Positions 9,943-20,150 of a stretch of 51,342 nt of DNA are shown here, one piece after another. The notes beneath the pieces are model-generated. The model was not told the origin of the DNA and did no database searches. It saw nothing but the letters and a program-made list of their open reading frames with translations. Each line of letters starts with the position of its first letter. Within the stretch, counting starts at the first letter, position 1. The position numbers and the translations under genes were made by a program. Source of the DNA: Pandoraea terrigena. Lineage in GTDB: Bacteria; Pseudomonadota; Gammaproteobacteria; Burkholderiales; Burkholderiaceae. Where the stretch lies: positions 1-51,342 of the forward strand of contig NZ_CABPRU010000018.1 of assembly GCF_902459705.1 (NCBI RefSeq), written 5' to 3'.

Positions 9943-10500
9943 ATGCTTGTCGATATCGCCCGTCTACTACTAGACCTCGTCTTCTCGCTATTCGGCGCGT
10001 TGCTGCTGCTGCGCGTGTGGATGCAAGCAACACAGTTGCCGCCGCGCAATCCGCTCTCACAAGGGGTGTTCCAGTTCACCAACTGGATGGTGTTGCCGCT
10101 GCGGCGCATTGTGCCGGGTGTTGGCGGTGTTGACTGGGCGAGTGTGATCGCCGCGTGGCTGTGCGCCATCGCCTACCTGGTGCTCATCACCGCCGTCGTG
10201 GGAGTGTCGCCGGTCGCGGTGTTCCCGCGAGGCTTGCTGGTGGCGCTGGTACTGGCCGCCAAGTGGGGCGCCAACCTCGTGATGTGGATGACGCTGCTGA
10301 TGGCCGTGCTGTCGTGGGTCAATCCGCGTGCGGCCGCCATGCCGATCCTCCAACACTTGCTCGACCCGCTGCTGCGCCCGATCCGTCGCGTCATTCCGAT
10401 GGTCGGCGGCTTCGACCTGTCGCCGCTGGGGCTGTTCCTGTTGATGCAGATCCTGCTGATCGTGCTCGCGCGCTTAAGCCTGCTCTTCGCGACGCTCTGA
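9943..10500 (+). CDS. YggT-family integral membrane protein
   Basis: A 185-residue hydrophobic protein with the duplicated YggT layout. Each half has a membrane segment followed by a conserved loop: NWMVLPLRRIVPGVGGVDWAS in the first half and LLDPLLRPIRRVIPMVGGFDLSP in the second. The family is found in bacterial and chloroplast membranes and has been linked to membrane or cofactor assembly and osmotic stress; its exact role here is unknown. ATG 9943 is preceded by GGAG at good spacing. An upstream extension of the frame overlaps the end of the previous gene and is not needed. Its last 27 bases overlap the end of the convergent gene 10474-10866. Confidence 0.85.
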   Translation: MLVDIARLLLDLVFSLFGALLLLRVWMQATQLPPRNPLSQGVFQFTNWMVLPLRRIVPGVGGVDWASVIAAWLCAIAYLVLITAVVGVSPVAVFPRGLLVALVLAAKWGANLVMWMTLLMAVLSWVNPRAAAMPILQHLLDPLLRPIRRVIPMVGGFDLSPLGLFLLMQILLIVLARLSLLFATL

Positions 10501-10866
10501 TGCGTCGGCGGGCAGCATCGCTGCCTGCTGTAATTCACCGGCGGTCGCGCCGACGGGCACCCCCGTTGGCGCGGGCCGTCCGCGCAAGACATCTGCTTCC
10601 TCCTGCCCCGCGCGCCGCCCGTTCGCCATCGCCGGACGCGGCGTTTCCGAGCGTTCGCTCACCGAGCGTGCCAGACCCAGCCGATGCAATACACGACGAC
10701 CATCCTCGGTCACGATCACTTTGGTTTGTCCCTCGGCGACGTTCACATGCACCAGGCGCGCTTGCTCCAGTGCCGCCAGATCCGGTGGTTCGAGTGCATC
10801 GGCATCGATAGGGCCGAGGGATGCGGCCGCCAGCAACAGTGTGGCGATTTCATGCGGGCTCAGCAT
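10474..10866 (-). CDS. Hypothetical protein, 130 residues
   Basis: Not assigned to a family. Residues 1-65 could form a small helix-rich or winged-helix-like domain (SPHEIATLLLAAASLG, LEQARLVHVNVAEGQTKVIV, EDGRRVLHRLGL). The rest is a charged, low-complexity tail rich in Ala, Arg and Glu. AAGGAG lies about eight bases before the ATG, which supports translation. The gene overlaps the 3' end of yggT by 27 bases in convergent orientation. No signal peptide or membrane segment is visible. Confidence 0.6.
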   Translation of the reverse strand: MLSPHEIATLLLAAASLGPIDADALEPPDLAALEQARLVHVNVAEGQTKVIVTEDGRRVLHRLGLARSVSERSETPRPAMANGRRAGQEEADVLRGRPAPTGVPVGATAGELQQAAMLPADASERREEQA

Positions 10867-11284
10867 GGACAGACTCCTTGAGGCGAAGGCTTCTCGTCAG
10901 CGTACCGGGCAAATGTAAGCCCTCGGCTACGCCATGTTTACCGCACGTTACGGCTCGCCTCCGACCTAGTCTCCCCAGGCGGTCCTGCGACATTCCAGTG
11001 ATGCTGCCGTCTGGCGATTCACGTCGGTCGCAAATGGCTGCGCGGCGACGCCGTACGCCTAACGTCGGATCGCAAAGCGTTCAGCAAGTTCGAGAATACG
11101 GGTTTCCCCTAGTATGCCCGCTTTTTGCGGTCTCATGTCGGGCTGCCCCCTTGTTTTGACAGGGGTTGCGCGAGATTCGGGGAGGCTCTGCGGGTGCCTT
11201 GGGGACATTTGAACTATTTTTTTTCTTTTGACGGGGTGCCAATGAAAATATACTTTCTTCGTCACCCCTAGACTGCACTGTTCC
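10867..11284. other. Intergenic region upstream of the RpiR regulator
   Basis: These 418 bases hold no convincing gene. The right end is AT-rich and carries the likely promoter and dyad of the peptide-utilisation operon (11228-11257). A weak CCCCT/AGGGG hairpin lies near 11145-11165. Nothing else is recognised. Confidence 0.5.
11228..11257 (+). promoter_or_regulatory. Candidate promoter and operator of the rpiR-peptidase-ABC operon
   Basis: TTGACG (11228-11233) and TATACT (11249-11254) resemble -35 and -10 boxes but are only 15 bases apart, a short spacing that often marks an activated or weak promoter. A dyad, GAAA (11244-11247) and TTTC (11254-11257) around ATATAC, overlaps the -10 box and would suit autoregulation by the RpiR protein encoded 27 bases further on. 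Confidence 0.35.
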
Positions 11285-12391
11285 ATGATGGATGCCGATT
11301 CGTTGCCCGCTGATCTGCCGCTCACTGAGCGCATCGTGCGTGCCATGCCCGATCTGACGCCCGCGCAGCAGCGCATGGCGGCGTTCGTGCTCGATAACAC
11401 GTTTCGTGCGGCGACCATGCGCATCGACGAGTTTGCCGACGCCGTCGGCGTGTCGCTGGCGACGGTCAATCGCTTTGCGCGTGCGCTCGGCTTCGACGGC
11501 TATCCGCAGTGCCGGGCCGCGATGGTACGGGGATTCGAGGCGACGCTGGCACCGATCGAAAGCCTGCGTACGAGCAAAGCGCAGGCGAGCGCCAGCGCCG
11601 ATGTCATGGCTGCGTCCCTGGCACAGACCACCGAAAACCTCGAGTGGACACGTCGCGCCCTCGATGCCAGCACCTGCGAGCGCGCGGTCGATGCGATCCT
11701 GCAGGCGCGTCGCATTTACGTGCTTGGTCTGGGCGCGAGTGGTTATCTCGCCGGCCTGCTGCATCACGGTCTCGATCCGTACTGCGAAAACGTGCAGGCG
11801 GTGGTCGGCGCGGGCGGATCGACGCATGCGGCGCGACAACTCTTCAAACTGCGCGAGGGGGACCTGGTGATCGCGCTTGCCTTCCCGCGCTACGTCACGG
11901 ACACCATCACGCTTTGCCAGCGCCTGCGCGGACGCGGCGTGCCCGTGATGGTGCTCACCGACAGCCCGACATCACCCTTGGCGCCGCTTGGCGACATCGT
12001 GATCTTCGTGCGCAGCAAGCCGCGTCTGTCGAGTAACTCCGAAGCGAGTGTGCTGGCGATGATCGACGCGCTGTGCGACGCCGTTGCCCAACGCGCCAAA
12101 CACGCGGTCGATCGTGCGACCGAACTCACCGATTTCCTGCTGCCGTGGCTCGATTCGGCTTCGCTGGCCCAAGCGACTGCGGCAAGCCGCTTGGCTAACG
12201 CGCCGGCAGGACCCGCCGTGGGCCGCGTCATCACGCCACAACGCTCAGCGGCCGTCAGTGCTACAGCGAAGGTGTTGACGAGTGCAGTCGTTGCCGCCAG
12301 CGTCACGCCGCAAAGCCCACCGAACCCGGTCCCAGCGGTCACGCCCGGCCTCGCGCCGGGCCCGCAGGACAGAAAGGACAACGCCTCATGA
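11285..12391 (+). CDS. MurR/RpiR-family transcriptional regulator
   Basis: A 368-residue regulator. Residues about 13-90 form the N-terminal helix-turn-helix (VGVSLATVNRFARALGFDGY). Residues about 125-260 are a SIS sugar-phosphate-type isomerase domain (IYVLGLGASGYLAG, GDLVIALAFPRYVTDT, VPVMVLTDSPTSPLA, SSNSEASVLAMIDAL). An Ala/Val/Pro-rich tail of about 75 residues follows, longer than in typical members. The stop overlaps the start of the peptidase gene as ATGA, so the two are translationally coupled and the regulator very likely controls the downstream importer and peptidases. A second Met codon follows the first directly. Confidence 0.88.
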   Translation: MMDADSLPADLPLTERIVRAMPDLTPAQQRMAAFVLDNTFRAATMRIDEFADAVGVSLATVNRFARALGFDGYPQCRAAMVRGFEATLAPIESLRTSKAQASASADVMAASLAQTTENLEWTRRALDASTCERAVDAILQARRIYVLGLGASGYLAGLLHHGLDPYCENVQAVVGAGGSTHAARQLFKLREGDLVIALAFPRYVTDTITLCQRLRGRGVPVMVLTDSPTSPLAPLGDIVIFVRSKPRLSSNSEASVLAMIDALCDAVAQRAKHAVDRATELTDFLLPWLDSASLAQATAASRLANAPAGPAVGRVITPQRSAAVSATAKVLTSAVVAASVTPQSPPNPVPAVTPGLAPGPQDRKDNAS

Positions 12392-13344
12392 GTCACGCCC
12401 AACGCGCGGTCATCGCCATTCATGGCGGCGCCGGAACCATCAGCCGCGACACCTCGCCGGCAGAAATCAAGGCCTATCACGAGGCATTGGCCGACGCCTT
12501 GCGCGCGGGCCAGACCGTGCTCGCCGCTGGGGGCTCGGCGCTGGATGCCGTCACCGAGGCGGTGCGTCACCTCGAAGATTGCCCGCGCTTCAATGCGGGT
12601 CGTGGCGCCGTGTTCACCCACGAAGGCACGCATGAACTCGACGCCGCCATCATGGACGGGACCACGCTCGACGCGGGCGCTGTCGCTTGCGTGCATCGCG
12701 TGCGCAACCCGATTCTCGCCGCCCGCATGGTGCTCGAACACAGCCCGCACGTGTTGCTCGTGGGCGAGGGCGCGGAAGCGTTCGTGGCGGCCAACGGGGC
12801 CGAGTTGGTCGAGTCCGGATACTTCTTCACCGAAGCGCGCTACGGCCAATGGCAACGCGCGCTGGCCGATGCGGCGGTCGCGCTCGACCACGACATGCCG
12901 CTCAAGAAAGAGCCGATCGATCCGGACACCAAATTCGGGACGGTGGGCGCCGTGGCATGCGACATGCATGGGCACGTGGCGGCGGCGACGTCCACCGGGG
13001 GCATGACGAACAAGGCAGTGGGCCGCGTGGGCGACACGCCGCTCATCGGCGCTGGTTGCTATGCGAACGATGCGACGGCGGCCGTCTCGGCGACGGGGAC
13101 CGGCGAGGCGTTCATCCGCACGGTGGCCTGTTACGAAGTGGGCGCGCTGATGGCCTACGCCGGCCTGTCGCTCGCCGATGCGGCCGAGCGCGTGGTTCAA
13201 GCGCGTCTGCCGAGTGTGCAGGGCCGAGGCGGCCTGATCGCGGTGGACGCGCGTGGCAACGTCGCGCTGCCCTTCAATACCGAAGGGATGTATCGCGGCG
13301 TGGCGCGGGTGGGCGAGACACCGGTGACGGCCATTCATGAGTAA
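12388..13344 (+). CDS. iaaA: Isoaspartyl peptidase / plant-type L-asparaginase
   Basis: A 318-residue N-terminal-nucleophile hydrolase precursor. Family members cleave themselves before a threonine, and T185 in the segment KFGTVGAVA is that residue, close to T179 of the E. coli enzyme. The N-terminal IHGGAGT, the NAGRGAVF loop and the post-cleavage STGGMTNK and TGTGEAFIR segments complete the substrate site. It removes isoaspartyl residues from dipeptides and may also hydrolyse asparagine. Its start overlaps the stop of the RpiR gene by four bases (ATGA). In E. coli iaaA also lies next to the gsiABCD glutathione importer, the same order as here. Confidence 0.9.
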   Translation: MSHAQRAVIAIHGGAGTISRDTSPAEIKAYHEALADALRAGQTVLAAGGSALDAVTEAVRHLEDCPRFNAGRGAVFTHEGTHELDAAIMDGTTLDAGAVACVHRVRNPILAARMVLEHSPHVLLVGEGAEAFVAANGAELVESGYFFTEARYGQWQRALADAAVALDHDMPLKKEPIDPDTKFGTVGAVACDMHGHVAAATSTGGMTNKAVGRVGDTPLIGAGCYANDATAAVSATGTGEAFIRTVACYEVGALMAYAGLSLADAAERVVQARLPSVQGRGGLIAVDARGNVALPFNTEGMYRGVARVGETPVTAIHE

Positions 13345-13461
13345 CGCGCGAAGGCGCAGGGTCCGGCCCGCATTGGCCTGATCCGCGGTATCACCCAGTA
13401 TCACCCGGCATCGCGCCGTATCAAGATTCAGACCAGCAAGCGAAGATTAGCGAGGACAGGC

Positions 13462-15348
13462 GTGGCAGAGCGCAAGACAACCCCTACGATTTCGTTGCCC
13501 GACGAGCGCGTGCTCGACGTGCGCGGCCTTACCGTGCAGTTCGCGACGTCCGAGCGCCTGGTCACGGCCGTGCGCGACCTGTCCTTCCATGTCGACCGAG
13601 GTGAGACGCTCGCCATTGTCGGCGAGTCGGGCTCCGGCAAGTCGGTGACGTCGCTGGCCGCCATGCGCCTTGTCGAGACCGGGGGCGGGCGCATCGCTCA
13701 AGGCTCGATGGTCATGCGCCGCCGCAACGGCCGGCTCGTCGACCTGACGCGCGCCAGCGGCAGCACCATGCGCAGCATTCGCGGTGCCGACATGGCGATG
13801 ATCTTCCAGGAGCCGATGACGTCGCTCAACCCGGTGTTCCCGGTGGGCGAGCAGATTGCGGAATCCATTCGCCTGCATCAGGGCATGGACACCGCCGCCG
13901 CGCGCGCCGAAGCACTTCGCATGCTCGAACTCGTCCGCATTCCCGAGGCGCGTCGCGTGCTCGACCGCTTCCCGCACCAGCTCTCGGGCGGGATGCGTCA
14001 GCGCGTCATGATCGCGATGGCGCTGTCTTGCAAGCCGGGCCTGCTGATTGCCGACGAACCCACGACCGCCCTCGATGTGACGATTCAGGCGCAGATCCTG
14101 CAATTGATTCGCGCGCTGCAAGACGAGATGCACATGGGCGTCGTGTTCATCACGCACGACATGGGCGTGGTGGCGGAAGTGGCCGACCGCGTGCTTGTCA
14201 TGCATCGCGGCGACCCGGTGGAAGAAGGGCCCTCGCGCGAGATTTTCGCGGCGCCGCGCGAGCGCTACACCCAGGCGCTGCTCTCCGCCGTGCCGCGTTT
14301 GGGCTCGATGCAGGGGACCGACCTGCCGGCGCGTTTTCCGCTGCTGCGCTACGACGCCCCGGCCGATGTCACGCCGGTGGCGCAAACCCCGCAACCGCCG
14401 GTCAAGACCGATGCCGGCCCGATCCTGCGGGTGAAGGACCTGGTGGCTCGCTTCGACGTGCCGTCGGGGTTCTTCGGCGGCGTGAAGCAGCGCGTGCACG
14501 CCGTCGAGCGTGTGAGTTTCGATCTGTACCCGGGCGAGACGCTGGGTCTCGTGGGCGAGTCCGGGTGTGGCAAGTCGACCACGGGGCGCGCATTGCTGCG
14601 CCTGGTCGCCAGCCAGGGCGGCTCCATCGAGTTCGGCGGCAAGCCGATCCAGGACCTTGCCGGGCGCGCCCTGCAGCGGCTGCGTCGTGACATCCAGTTC
14701 ATCTTCCAGGACCCGTTCGCCTCGCTCGATCCACGCCTCACGGTGGGCTTCTCGATCATGGAGCCGCTGCTCGTGCATGGCGTGGCCAGCGGGGCCGACG
14801 CCGAGAAGCGCGTGGCCGAGCTGCTCGAACGCGTTGGACTGCCGGCCGAGTATGCCCAGCGCTATCCGCACGAGTTCTCGGGCGGTCAACGTCAGCGCAT
14901 TGCGATTGCGCGGGCGCTGGCCCTCAAGCCGAAGGTCGTGATCGCCGACGAATCCGTCTCGGCACTCGACGTGTCCGTGCAGGCGCAGATCATCAACCTG
15001 ATGCTCGACCTGCAGAAGGATTTCGGCATTGCGTTCCTGTTCATCTCGCACGACATGGCGGTCGTCGAACGTATCAGCCATCGGGTGGCGGTCATGTTCC
15101 TCGGGCAGATCGTGGAGATCGGTCCGCGCCGCGCCATCTTCGAAAACCCGCAGCATCCATACACGAAGAAGCTGATGTCGGCGGTGCCGATTGCCGATCC
15201 CGCGCGTCGTCACGCCAAGCGCGAGTTGTTGACGGAAGAGATTCCCAGCCCGATCCGCGCGGTCGGCGACGAACCGCAGGTCCAGCCGCTGGTGGAAGTC
15301 GGCGCGGGACACTTCGTGGCGCGTCACCGTGTGGCCGGCGTGTATTGA
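13462..15348 (+). CDS. gsiA: Peptide/glutathione ABC importer ATPase with two nucleotide-binding domains (GsiA-like)
   Basis: A 628-residue fusion of two ABC ATPase domains. Domain 1 has Walker A GESGSGKS (54-61, K60), signature LSGGMRQR and Walker [13 protein letters not shown]. Domain 2 has Walker [10 protein letters not shown] (starting at 365, K371), signature FSGGQRQR and Walker [12 protein letters not shown]. Each domain carries the oligopeptide-type C-terminal extension with a proline-rich [10 protein letters not shown] or [10 protein letters not shown] motif. It powers the GsiC/GsiD permeases encoded downstream. GTG 13462 is the start, with GAGGACAGG before it. A very long open frame on the opposite strand is a codon-bias shadow. 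Confidence 0.9.
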   Translation: MAERKTTPTISLPDERVLDVRGLTVQFATSERLVTAVRDLSFHVDRGETLAIVGESGSGKSVTSLAAMRLVETGGGRIAQGSMVMRRRNGRLVDLTRASGSTMRSIRGADMAMIFQEPMTSLNPVFPVGEQIAESIRLHQGMDTAAARAEALRMLELVRIPEARRVLDRFPHQLSGGMRQRVMIAMALSCKPGLLIADEPTTALDVTIQAQILQLIRALQDEMHMGVVFITHDMGVVAEVADRVLVMHRGDPVEEGPSREIFAAPRERYTQALLSAVPRLGSMQGTDLPARFPLLRYDAPADVTPVAQTPQPPVKTDAGPILRVKDLVARFDVPSGFFGGVKQRVHAVERVSFDLYPGETLGLVGESGCGKSTTGRALLRLVASQGGSIEFGGKPIQDLAGRALQRLRRDIQFIFQDPFASLDPRLTVGFSIMEPLLVHGVASGADAEKRVAELLERVGLPAEYAQRYPHEFSGGQRQRIAIARALALKPKVVIADESVSALDVSVQAQIINLMLDLQKDFGIAFLFISHDMAVVERISHRVAVMFLGQIVEIGPRRAIFENPQHPYTKKLMSAVPIADPARRHAKRELLTEEIPSPIRAVGDEPQVQPLVEVGAGHFVARHRVAGVY

Positions 15349-15471
15349 TCTTGATCCCGTAGCTCAGGCAGTACCTAGTTGCAGTTCTCGTTGTAGTCAC
15401 AATGCCCGCCAAGGGACGCAGTCGCAAGACTCGCTCGCGGCGACCCCGTCAGACAAGAAGGAGAAAGACAG

Positions 15472-17031
15472 ATGTCGAAAAACGCTTTGTTGGGCGCTCG
15501 CTGGAAAACCGCGATCGCGTCCGTTGCCATGGCGTCCGCGGTGCTCGGTGCAGCCCCGGCGTTCGCCGCCAAGGATGTCGTGATGGCCGTGCAGTCGACG
15601 TTCACGACGATGGATCCGTACGACGCCAACGATACGCTGTCACAGGCCGTTGCCAAGTCGTTCTACGAGGGCATGTTCGGTTTCGACAAGGACATGAAAC
15701 TCATCAACGTGCTCGCCGATAGCTACACGGTGTCGCCGGATGGCCTCGTCTACACGATCAAGCTCAAGTCGGGCGTGAAGTTCCAGGACGGCACGACCTT
15801 CGATGCCGCCGCCGTCAAGGCGAACTTCGACCGCGTGACGAACCCGGACAACAAGCTCAAGCGCTACAACCTGTACAAGGAAATCGCCAAGACGGAAGTG
15901 GTCGATCCGCACACGGTGAAGTTCACGCTCAAGGAAGCGTTCTCGCCGTTCATCAACACGCTGGCCCACCCGTCGGCCGTGATCATCTCGCCCGAGGCGC
16001 TCAAGAAGTACGGCAAGGACATCGCCTCGCACCCGGTCGGCACTGGCCCGTTCGAGTTCGTCGAATGGAACCGCACCGATTACGTGAAGGTGAAGAAGTT
16101 CGACGGCTACTGGAAGAAGGGCTATCCGAAGGTCGACACGATCACCTTCAAGCCGGTCGTCGACAACAATACGCGCGCCGCCGTGATGCAGACCGGCGAA
16201 GCCAGCTTCGCATTCCCGCTGCCCTATGAGCAGGCCGCCAGCCTGAAGGCCAGCAACAAGGTCGATGTGATCGCGGGCCCGTCGATCATCCAGCGCTACA
16301 TCAGCTTCAACACTCGCCAGAAGCCGTTCGACGACGTGCGCGTGCGTCAGGCGATCAACTACGCCATCAACAAGGACGCCCTGGTGAAGGTGGCCTTCGC
16401 AGGCTACGCAACGCCGGCCAACGGCGTGGTGCCGAAGGGGGTCGATTACGCGGCCAAGACCGGCCCGTGGCCGTACAATCCGGCCAAGGCGAAGGAACTG
16501 CTCAAGGAAGCCGGCTACCCGAACGGCTTCGAGACGACGCTGTGGTCGGCGTACACCTACACCACCGCGCAGAAGGTGATCCAGTTCGTGCAGCAGCAAC
16601 TGGCGCAGGTCGGCATCAAGGCGCAGGTGCGCGCGCTCGAAGCCGGTCAGCGTGTCGACCTCGTCGAGTCGGCGCCGGATCCCGACAAGGCACCGGTGCG
16701 TATGTACTACGTGGGCTGGTCGTCGTCGACGGGCGAAGCCGATTGGGCGCTGCGTCCGCTGCTGGCCTCCGAGTCGTTCCCGCCGAAGCTGTTCAACACG
16801 GCGTACTACAAGAACGATGCGGTGGATGCCGACTTCAAAAAGGCGCTGCTCACGACCGACCGTGCCGAGAAGTCCAAGCTCTACACCGATGCCCAGCAGA
16901 AGATCTGGAACGATGCACCGTGGGCGTTCCTCGTAACGGAAAAGCTGCTGTATGCGCGCAACAAGAACCTGTCGGGTGTCTACACGATGCCTGATGGTTC
17001 GTTCAACTTCACCGATATCTCGATGAAGTAA
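15472..17031 (+). CDS. gsiB: Periplasmic peptide/glutathione-binding protein (GsiB-like, SBP family 5)
   Basis: A 519-residue extracytoplasmic binding protein. Residues 1-32 are a signal peptide (positively charged start, hydrophobic [15 protein letters not shown], cleavage after AFA). The mature part carries family-5 features: [30 protein letters not shown] and [21 protein letters not shown] segments, with [18 protein letters not shown] in the second lobe. It captures small peptides for the permeases encoded next. AAGGAG precedes the ATG. The 123-base gap after the ATPase gene has no terminator-like hairpin, so one transcript is plausible. Related proteins bind dipeptides, glutathione or opines, and specificity cannot be fixed from sequence. 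Confidence 0.9.
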   Translation: MSKNALLGARWKTAIASVAMASAVLGAAPAFAAKDVVMAVQSTFTTMDPYDANDTLSQAVAKSFYEGMFGFDKDMKLINVLADSYTVSPDGLVYTIKLKSGVKFQDGTTFDAAAVKANFDRVTNPDNKLKRYNLYKEIAKTEVVDPHTVKFTLKEAFSPFINTLAHPSAVIISPEALKKYGKDIASHPVGTGPFEFVEWNRTDYVKVKKFDGYWKKGYPKVDTITFKPVVDNNTRAAVMQTGEASFAFPLPYEQAASLKASNKVDVIAGPSIIQRYISFNTRQKPFDDVRVRQAINYAINKDALVKVAFAGYATPANGVVPKGVDYAAKTGPWPYNPAKAKELLKEAGYPNGFETTLWSAYTYTTAQKVIQFVQQQLAQVGIKAQVRALEAGQRVDLVESAPDPDKAPVRMYYVGWSSSTGEADWALRPLLASESFPPKLFNTAYYKNDAVDADFKKALLTTDRAEKSKLYTDAQQKIWNDAPWAFLVTEKLLYARNKNLSGVYTMPDGSFNFTDISMK

Positions 17032-17129
17032 GCGCCGCGCGCAAGTGTGACGTGCCCGCGCCGCCAGCGATGGCCGGCGGCGCGGTTTACCGCAAGACAT
17101 GGTTTGGCAAGACGTTCGGCAAGACTGCG

Positions 17130-18050
17130 ATGCTCAATTACTCTCTCAAGCGCCTGTTCGGCCTGATTCCCACGCTGCTGATCGTGGCAGTGCTGGTGTT
17201 CGCTTTCGTGCACATGTTGCCGGGCGATCCGGCGCGTCTGGCGGCTGGCCCGCAGGCGGACGAGGCGACCGTCGCGCTGGTGCGCCAGGATCTCGGCCTC
17301 GACAAGCCGTTGCTCACGCAGTTCACGAACTTCATCACGCACGCGGTGCGTGGTGACTTTGGTTTGTCGATGCGCAGCAAGCAGCCGGTCTCCGAAGAGA
17401 TCGGCAGCCGCTTCATGCCGACGCTGTGGCTCACGCTGGTGAGCATGATCTGGTCGGTGGTCATTGGCATGGGCCTCGGGGTGGCCTCCGCCGTATGGCG
17501 TAACCGCTGGCCCGACCGGTTGGGCATGACGTTCGCCGTCTCCGGCATTTCGTTCCCGGCCTTCGCGTTGGGGATGTTGCTGATGCAGGTTTTCTCGGTG
17601 CAGCTCGGCTGGCTGCCCACGATGGGCGCCGATTCGTGGAAGAGCTACATCCTGCCCTCGATCACGCTCGGCGCGGCGGTGGCGGCCGTGATGGCGCGCT
17701 TCACCCGCTCGGCGTTCGTCGACGTGCTGCACGAAGACTTCGTGCGCACGGCGCGCGCGAAGGGGCTCAATGAAATGCGCGTGGTGTTCAAGCACGCCCT
17801 GCGCAACGCCATGATTCCCGTCGTCACGATGATGGGCTTGCAGTTCGGCTTCCTGCTCGGCGGCTCGATTGTCGTCGAGGTGGTCTTCAACTGGCCGGGG
17901 CTCGGGCGTCTGCTGATCGATTCGGTCGAGATGCGCGACTATCCGGTGATCCAGGCGCTGGTGCTGCTGTTCTCGCTCGAGTTCATTCTGATCAACCTCG
18001 TGGTCGACGTGCTGTACGCCGTCATCAACCCGACCATTCGCTACAAGTGA
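17130..18050 (+). CDS. gsiC: ABC importer permease, GsiC/DppB type
   Basis: A 306-residue inner-membrane permease, the same length as E. coli GsiC. The N-terminus [20 protein letters not shown] is the usual first membrane helix, followed by MLPGDPARL and the EAA-type coupling loop [23 protein letters not shown] that docks on the ATPase. Six membrane segments can be traced. ATG 17130 is chosen because the upstream extension of the frame is Gly/Ala-rich and lacks family similarity. It pairs with the GsiD permease ten bases downstream. Confidence 0.9.
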   Translation: MLNYSLKRLFGLIPTLLIVAVLVFAFVHMLPGDPARLAAGPQADEATVALVRQDLGLDKPLLTQFTNFITHAVRGDFGLSMRSKQPVSEEIGSRFMPTLWLTLVSMIWSVVIGMGLGVASAVWRNRWPDRLGMTFAVSGISFPAFALGMLLMQVFSVQLGWLPTMGADSWKSYILPSITLGAAVAAVMARFTRSAFVDVLHEDFVRTARAKGLNEMRVVFKHALRNAMIPVVTMMGLQFGFLLGGSIVVEVVFNWPGLGRLLIDSVEMRDYPVIQALVLLFSLEFILINLVVDVLYAVINPTIRYK

Positions 18051-18060
18051 GGCACGCATC

Positions 18061-18969
18061 ATGAACGCGGGTCAATCGACTACGGCCGTCAACACGGCGG
18101 CATCCGTCAGCCAAACGCGCGTGCGCACGCCGTGGCGTGAATTCTGGCGCAAATTCAAGAAGCAGCACATCGCCATGGTCGCCGGGGCGTTCGTGCTGGT
18201 GCTGGTCGTCATCGCGATCGTCGCGCCGCACCTCGTGCCCTTCGATCCGGAAAACTACTTCGATTACGACGCACTGAACGCCGGGCCGTCGGCAACGCAT
18301 TGGTTCGGTGTCGACTCGCTGGGACGCGACATCTTCAGCCGCGTGATCGCGGGCACGCGCATTTCGCTGGCCGCCGGGTTCGGCTCGGTTGCGCTCGGTG
18401 CGATCATCGGTACGGTGCTCGGGCTGCTCGCCGGCTATTACGAGGGCTGGTGGGACCGTATCGTCATGCGCATCTCCGATGTGCTCTTCGCCTTCCCGGG
18501 CATTTTGCTCGCTATCGGCGTGGTGGCCGTGCTGGGGAACGGCATGATCAACGTGATCGTCGCCGTCGCCATCTTCTCGATCCCGGCGTTCGCGCGACTC
18601 GTGCGCGGCAACACGCTGGTGCTCAAGCACCTGACGTATATCGAAGCGGCGCGCTCCATCGGGGCGTCGGACTGGACCATCATCATGCGGCACATCCTGC
18701 CGGGCACGGTGTCGTCCATCGTCGTGTATTTCTCGATGCGTATCGGCACGTCGATCATCACGGCCGCGAGCCTGTCGTTCCTCGGCCTGGGCGCACAGCC
18801 GCCTACACCGGAGTGGGGCGCGATGCTCAATGAGGCACGTGCGGACATGGTCAACGCGCCGCACATCGCCATCTTCCCGAGCCTGGCCATTTTCCTGACC
18901 GTGCTCGCGTTCAACCTGCTGGGCGACGGCCTGCGCGACGCGCTCGATCCGAAGCTCGACCGGCACTGA
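18061..18969 (+). CDS. gsiD: ABC importer permease, GsiD/DppC type
   Basis: A 302-residue inner-membrane permease. It has the cytoplasmic N-terminal extension typical of DppC/GsiD proteins, a first membrane helix at about residues 38-58, the periplasmic [20 protein letters not shown] signature and the EAA loop [20 protein letters not shown]. The C-terminal [13 protein letters not shown] is standard for the group. It starts ten bases after gsiC. Its stop shares a base with the start of the DmpA-type peptidase gene (TGATG), indicating coupling. Confidence 0.9.
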   Translation: MNAGQSTTAVNTAASVSQTRVRTPWREFWRKFKKQHIAMVAGAFVLVLVVIAIVAPHLVPFDPENYFDYDALNAGPSATHWFGVDSLGRDIFSRVIAGTRISLAAGFGSVALGAIIGTVLGLLAGYYEGWWDRIVMRISDVLFAFPGILLAIGVVAVLGNGMINVIVAVAIFSIPAFARLVRGNTLVLKHLTYIEAARSIGASDWTIIMRHILPGTVSSIVVYFSMRIGTSIITAASLSFLGLGAQPPTPEWGAMLNEARADMVNAPHIAIFPSLAIFLTVLAFNLLGDGLRDALDPKLDRH

Positions 18970-20126
18970 TGACCCCGCTGGAGCGCCCCATGACGCCGCC
19001 ATCGCCGCCGCCGCGCGACGCCTTGTTCGGCGCGCCCTACGTGGGCCACCTGCCGGCCGGGCCGCGCCACGCGATCACGGACGTGCCGGGGGTGTACGTC
19101 GGTCATGTCACGCTCGCCCAAGGGCCCGTGCAGACCGGCGTGACCGTCGTGTGCCCGACACCCGCCGACGCTGGCGGCACCACGGCGTCCGCCTCAGCCG
19201 ATGCGGCCGCGCCCGACGCCGGCTGGGATCCGTTCCGCGCCAAGATTCCGGCGGCCACCGCCGTCATCAACGGCTTCGGCAAGAGCGTCGGTCTGATGCA
19301 GATCGACGAACTCGGCGTGCTCGAAGCCCCGGTGGCGCTCACCAACACGTTTTCCGTCAGCCACGTAGTGCTTGGCCAGTTGCGCGCGGCGGTTGTGGCG
19401 AATCCGGAGGTTGGCCGTGACGGTCCGTCACTGAATCCCACCGTGCTCGAATGCAACGACGGCTATCTCAACGATATGCAGGCGTTCGCCGTGAGCGAAG
19501 CGCACTACGCGCAGGCGCTGGCGAACGCGTCGCGCGATGTCGCCCAGGGGGCGGTCGGCGCGGGGCGAGGCATGTCGAGCTTCGGCCTCAAGGGCGGTAT
19601 CGGCTCCGCGTCGCGCGTAGTGGAGACGGCCGGGGCGACCTTTACCGTCGGCGTGCTCGTGCTGTCGAACTTCGGCCGTCCGTCGCAACTGACGATTACC
19701 GGGCGTCATGTCGGGCCAGTGCTCGATGCGCGTCTGGCGGAGCCGGCGTTGAGCGCGGCCCCCGAGCGCGGCTCGATCATCATGCTGGTGGCCACCGACG
19801 CGCCGCTCGATGCGCGCCAGTTGCGCCGGGTTGCCACGCGTACGGGTGTCGGACTGGCGCGCACCGGGTCCGTGTACGGCCACGGCAGCGGCGATGTCGC
19901 ACTCGCCTTCACCACGAGCTATACGGTGCCGCATGACGCGACGGGCCGCATCGCCCCCCCCGCGCTCGTGCCCGACCCCTTGCTCGATCCGATTTTCCAG
20001 GCCACGGCGGACGCCACCGAACAGGCGATCCTGCACGCGCTCTTTGCGGCCGAGTCGGTACTCGGGCGCGATGCGCACGTGCGCCGAGCTCTCGCCGACG
20101 TGCTGCCCGACTGGGCGTCGCTGTAG
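18969..20126 (+). CDS. P1-family aminopeptidase, DmpA/BapA type
   Basis: A 385-residue self-processing peptidase of family S58 (L-aminopeptidase / D-amidase-esterase). The precursor is cut before a serine that becomes the nucleophile; S307 in YGHGSGDVALAF matches that site. Other family segments are VYVGHVTL near the start, NGFGKSVGLMQIDELG, ECNDGYLND and FGLKGGIGSASRV. Members release N-terminal L- or D-amino acids or beta-amino acids from small peptides. ATG 18969 overlaps the gsiD stop; an in-frame ATG at 18990 is an alternative. Placed after the importer, it probably hydrolyses the incoming peptides in the cytoplasm. Confidence 0.87.
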   Translation: MTPLERPMTPPSPPPRDALFGAPYVGHLPAGPRHAITDVPGVYVGHVTLAQGPVQTGVTVVCPTPADAGGTTASASADAAAPDAGWDPFRAKIPAATAVINGFGKSVGLMQIDELGVLEAPVALTNTFSVSHVVLGQLRAAVVANPEVGRDGPSLNPTVLECNDGYLNDMQAFAVSEAHYAQALANASRDVAQGAVGAGRGMSSFGLKGGIGSASRVVETAGATFTVGVLVLSNFGRPSQLTITGRHVGPVLDARLAEPALSAAPERGSIIMLVATDAPLDARQLRRVATRTGVGLARTGSVYGHGSGDVALAFTTSYTVPHDATGRIAPPALVPDPLLDPIFQATADATEQAILHALFAAESVLGRDAHVRRALADVLPDWASL

Positions 20127-20150
20127 GCCATTCACGACATTGCCGACATC

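Noticed and set aside
11890-13404. A 504-codon open frame on the minus strand opposite the RpiR and iaaA genes
   Set aside because: It spans two confident plus-strand genes and has no recognisable domains, so it is a codon-bias artefact.
13447-15327. A 626-codon open frame on the minus strand opposite the ABC ATPase gene
   Set aside because: It is the mirror of a high-GC coding frame: no family similarity, very rich in Arg, His and Gln, and no ribosome binding site, while the plus strand encodes an obvious ATPase.
15349-15420. A tRNA-like D-arm sequence (CCGTAGCTCAGGCAGTA)
   Set aside because: The rest of a cloverleaf is missing: no matching acceptor stem, anticodon arm or TTC loop could be drawn.
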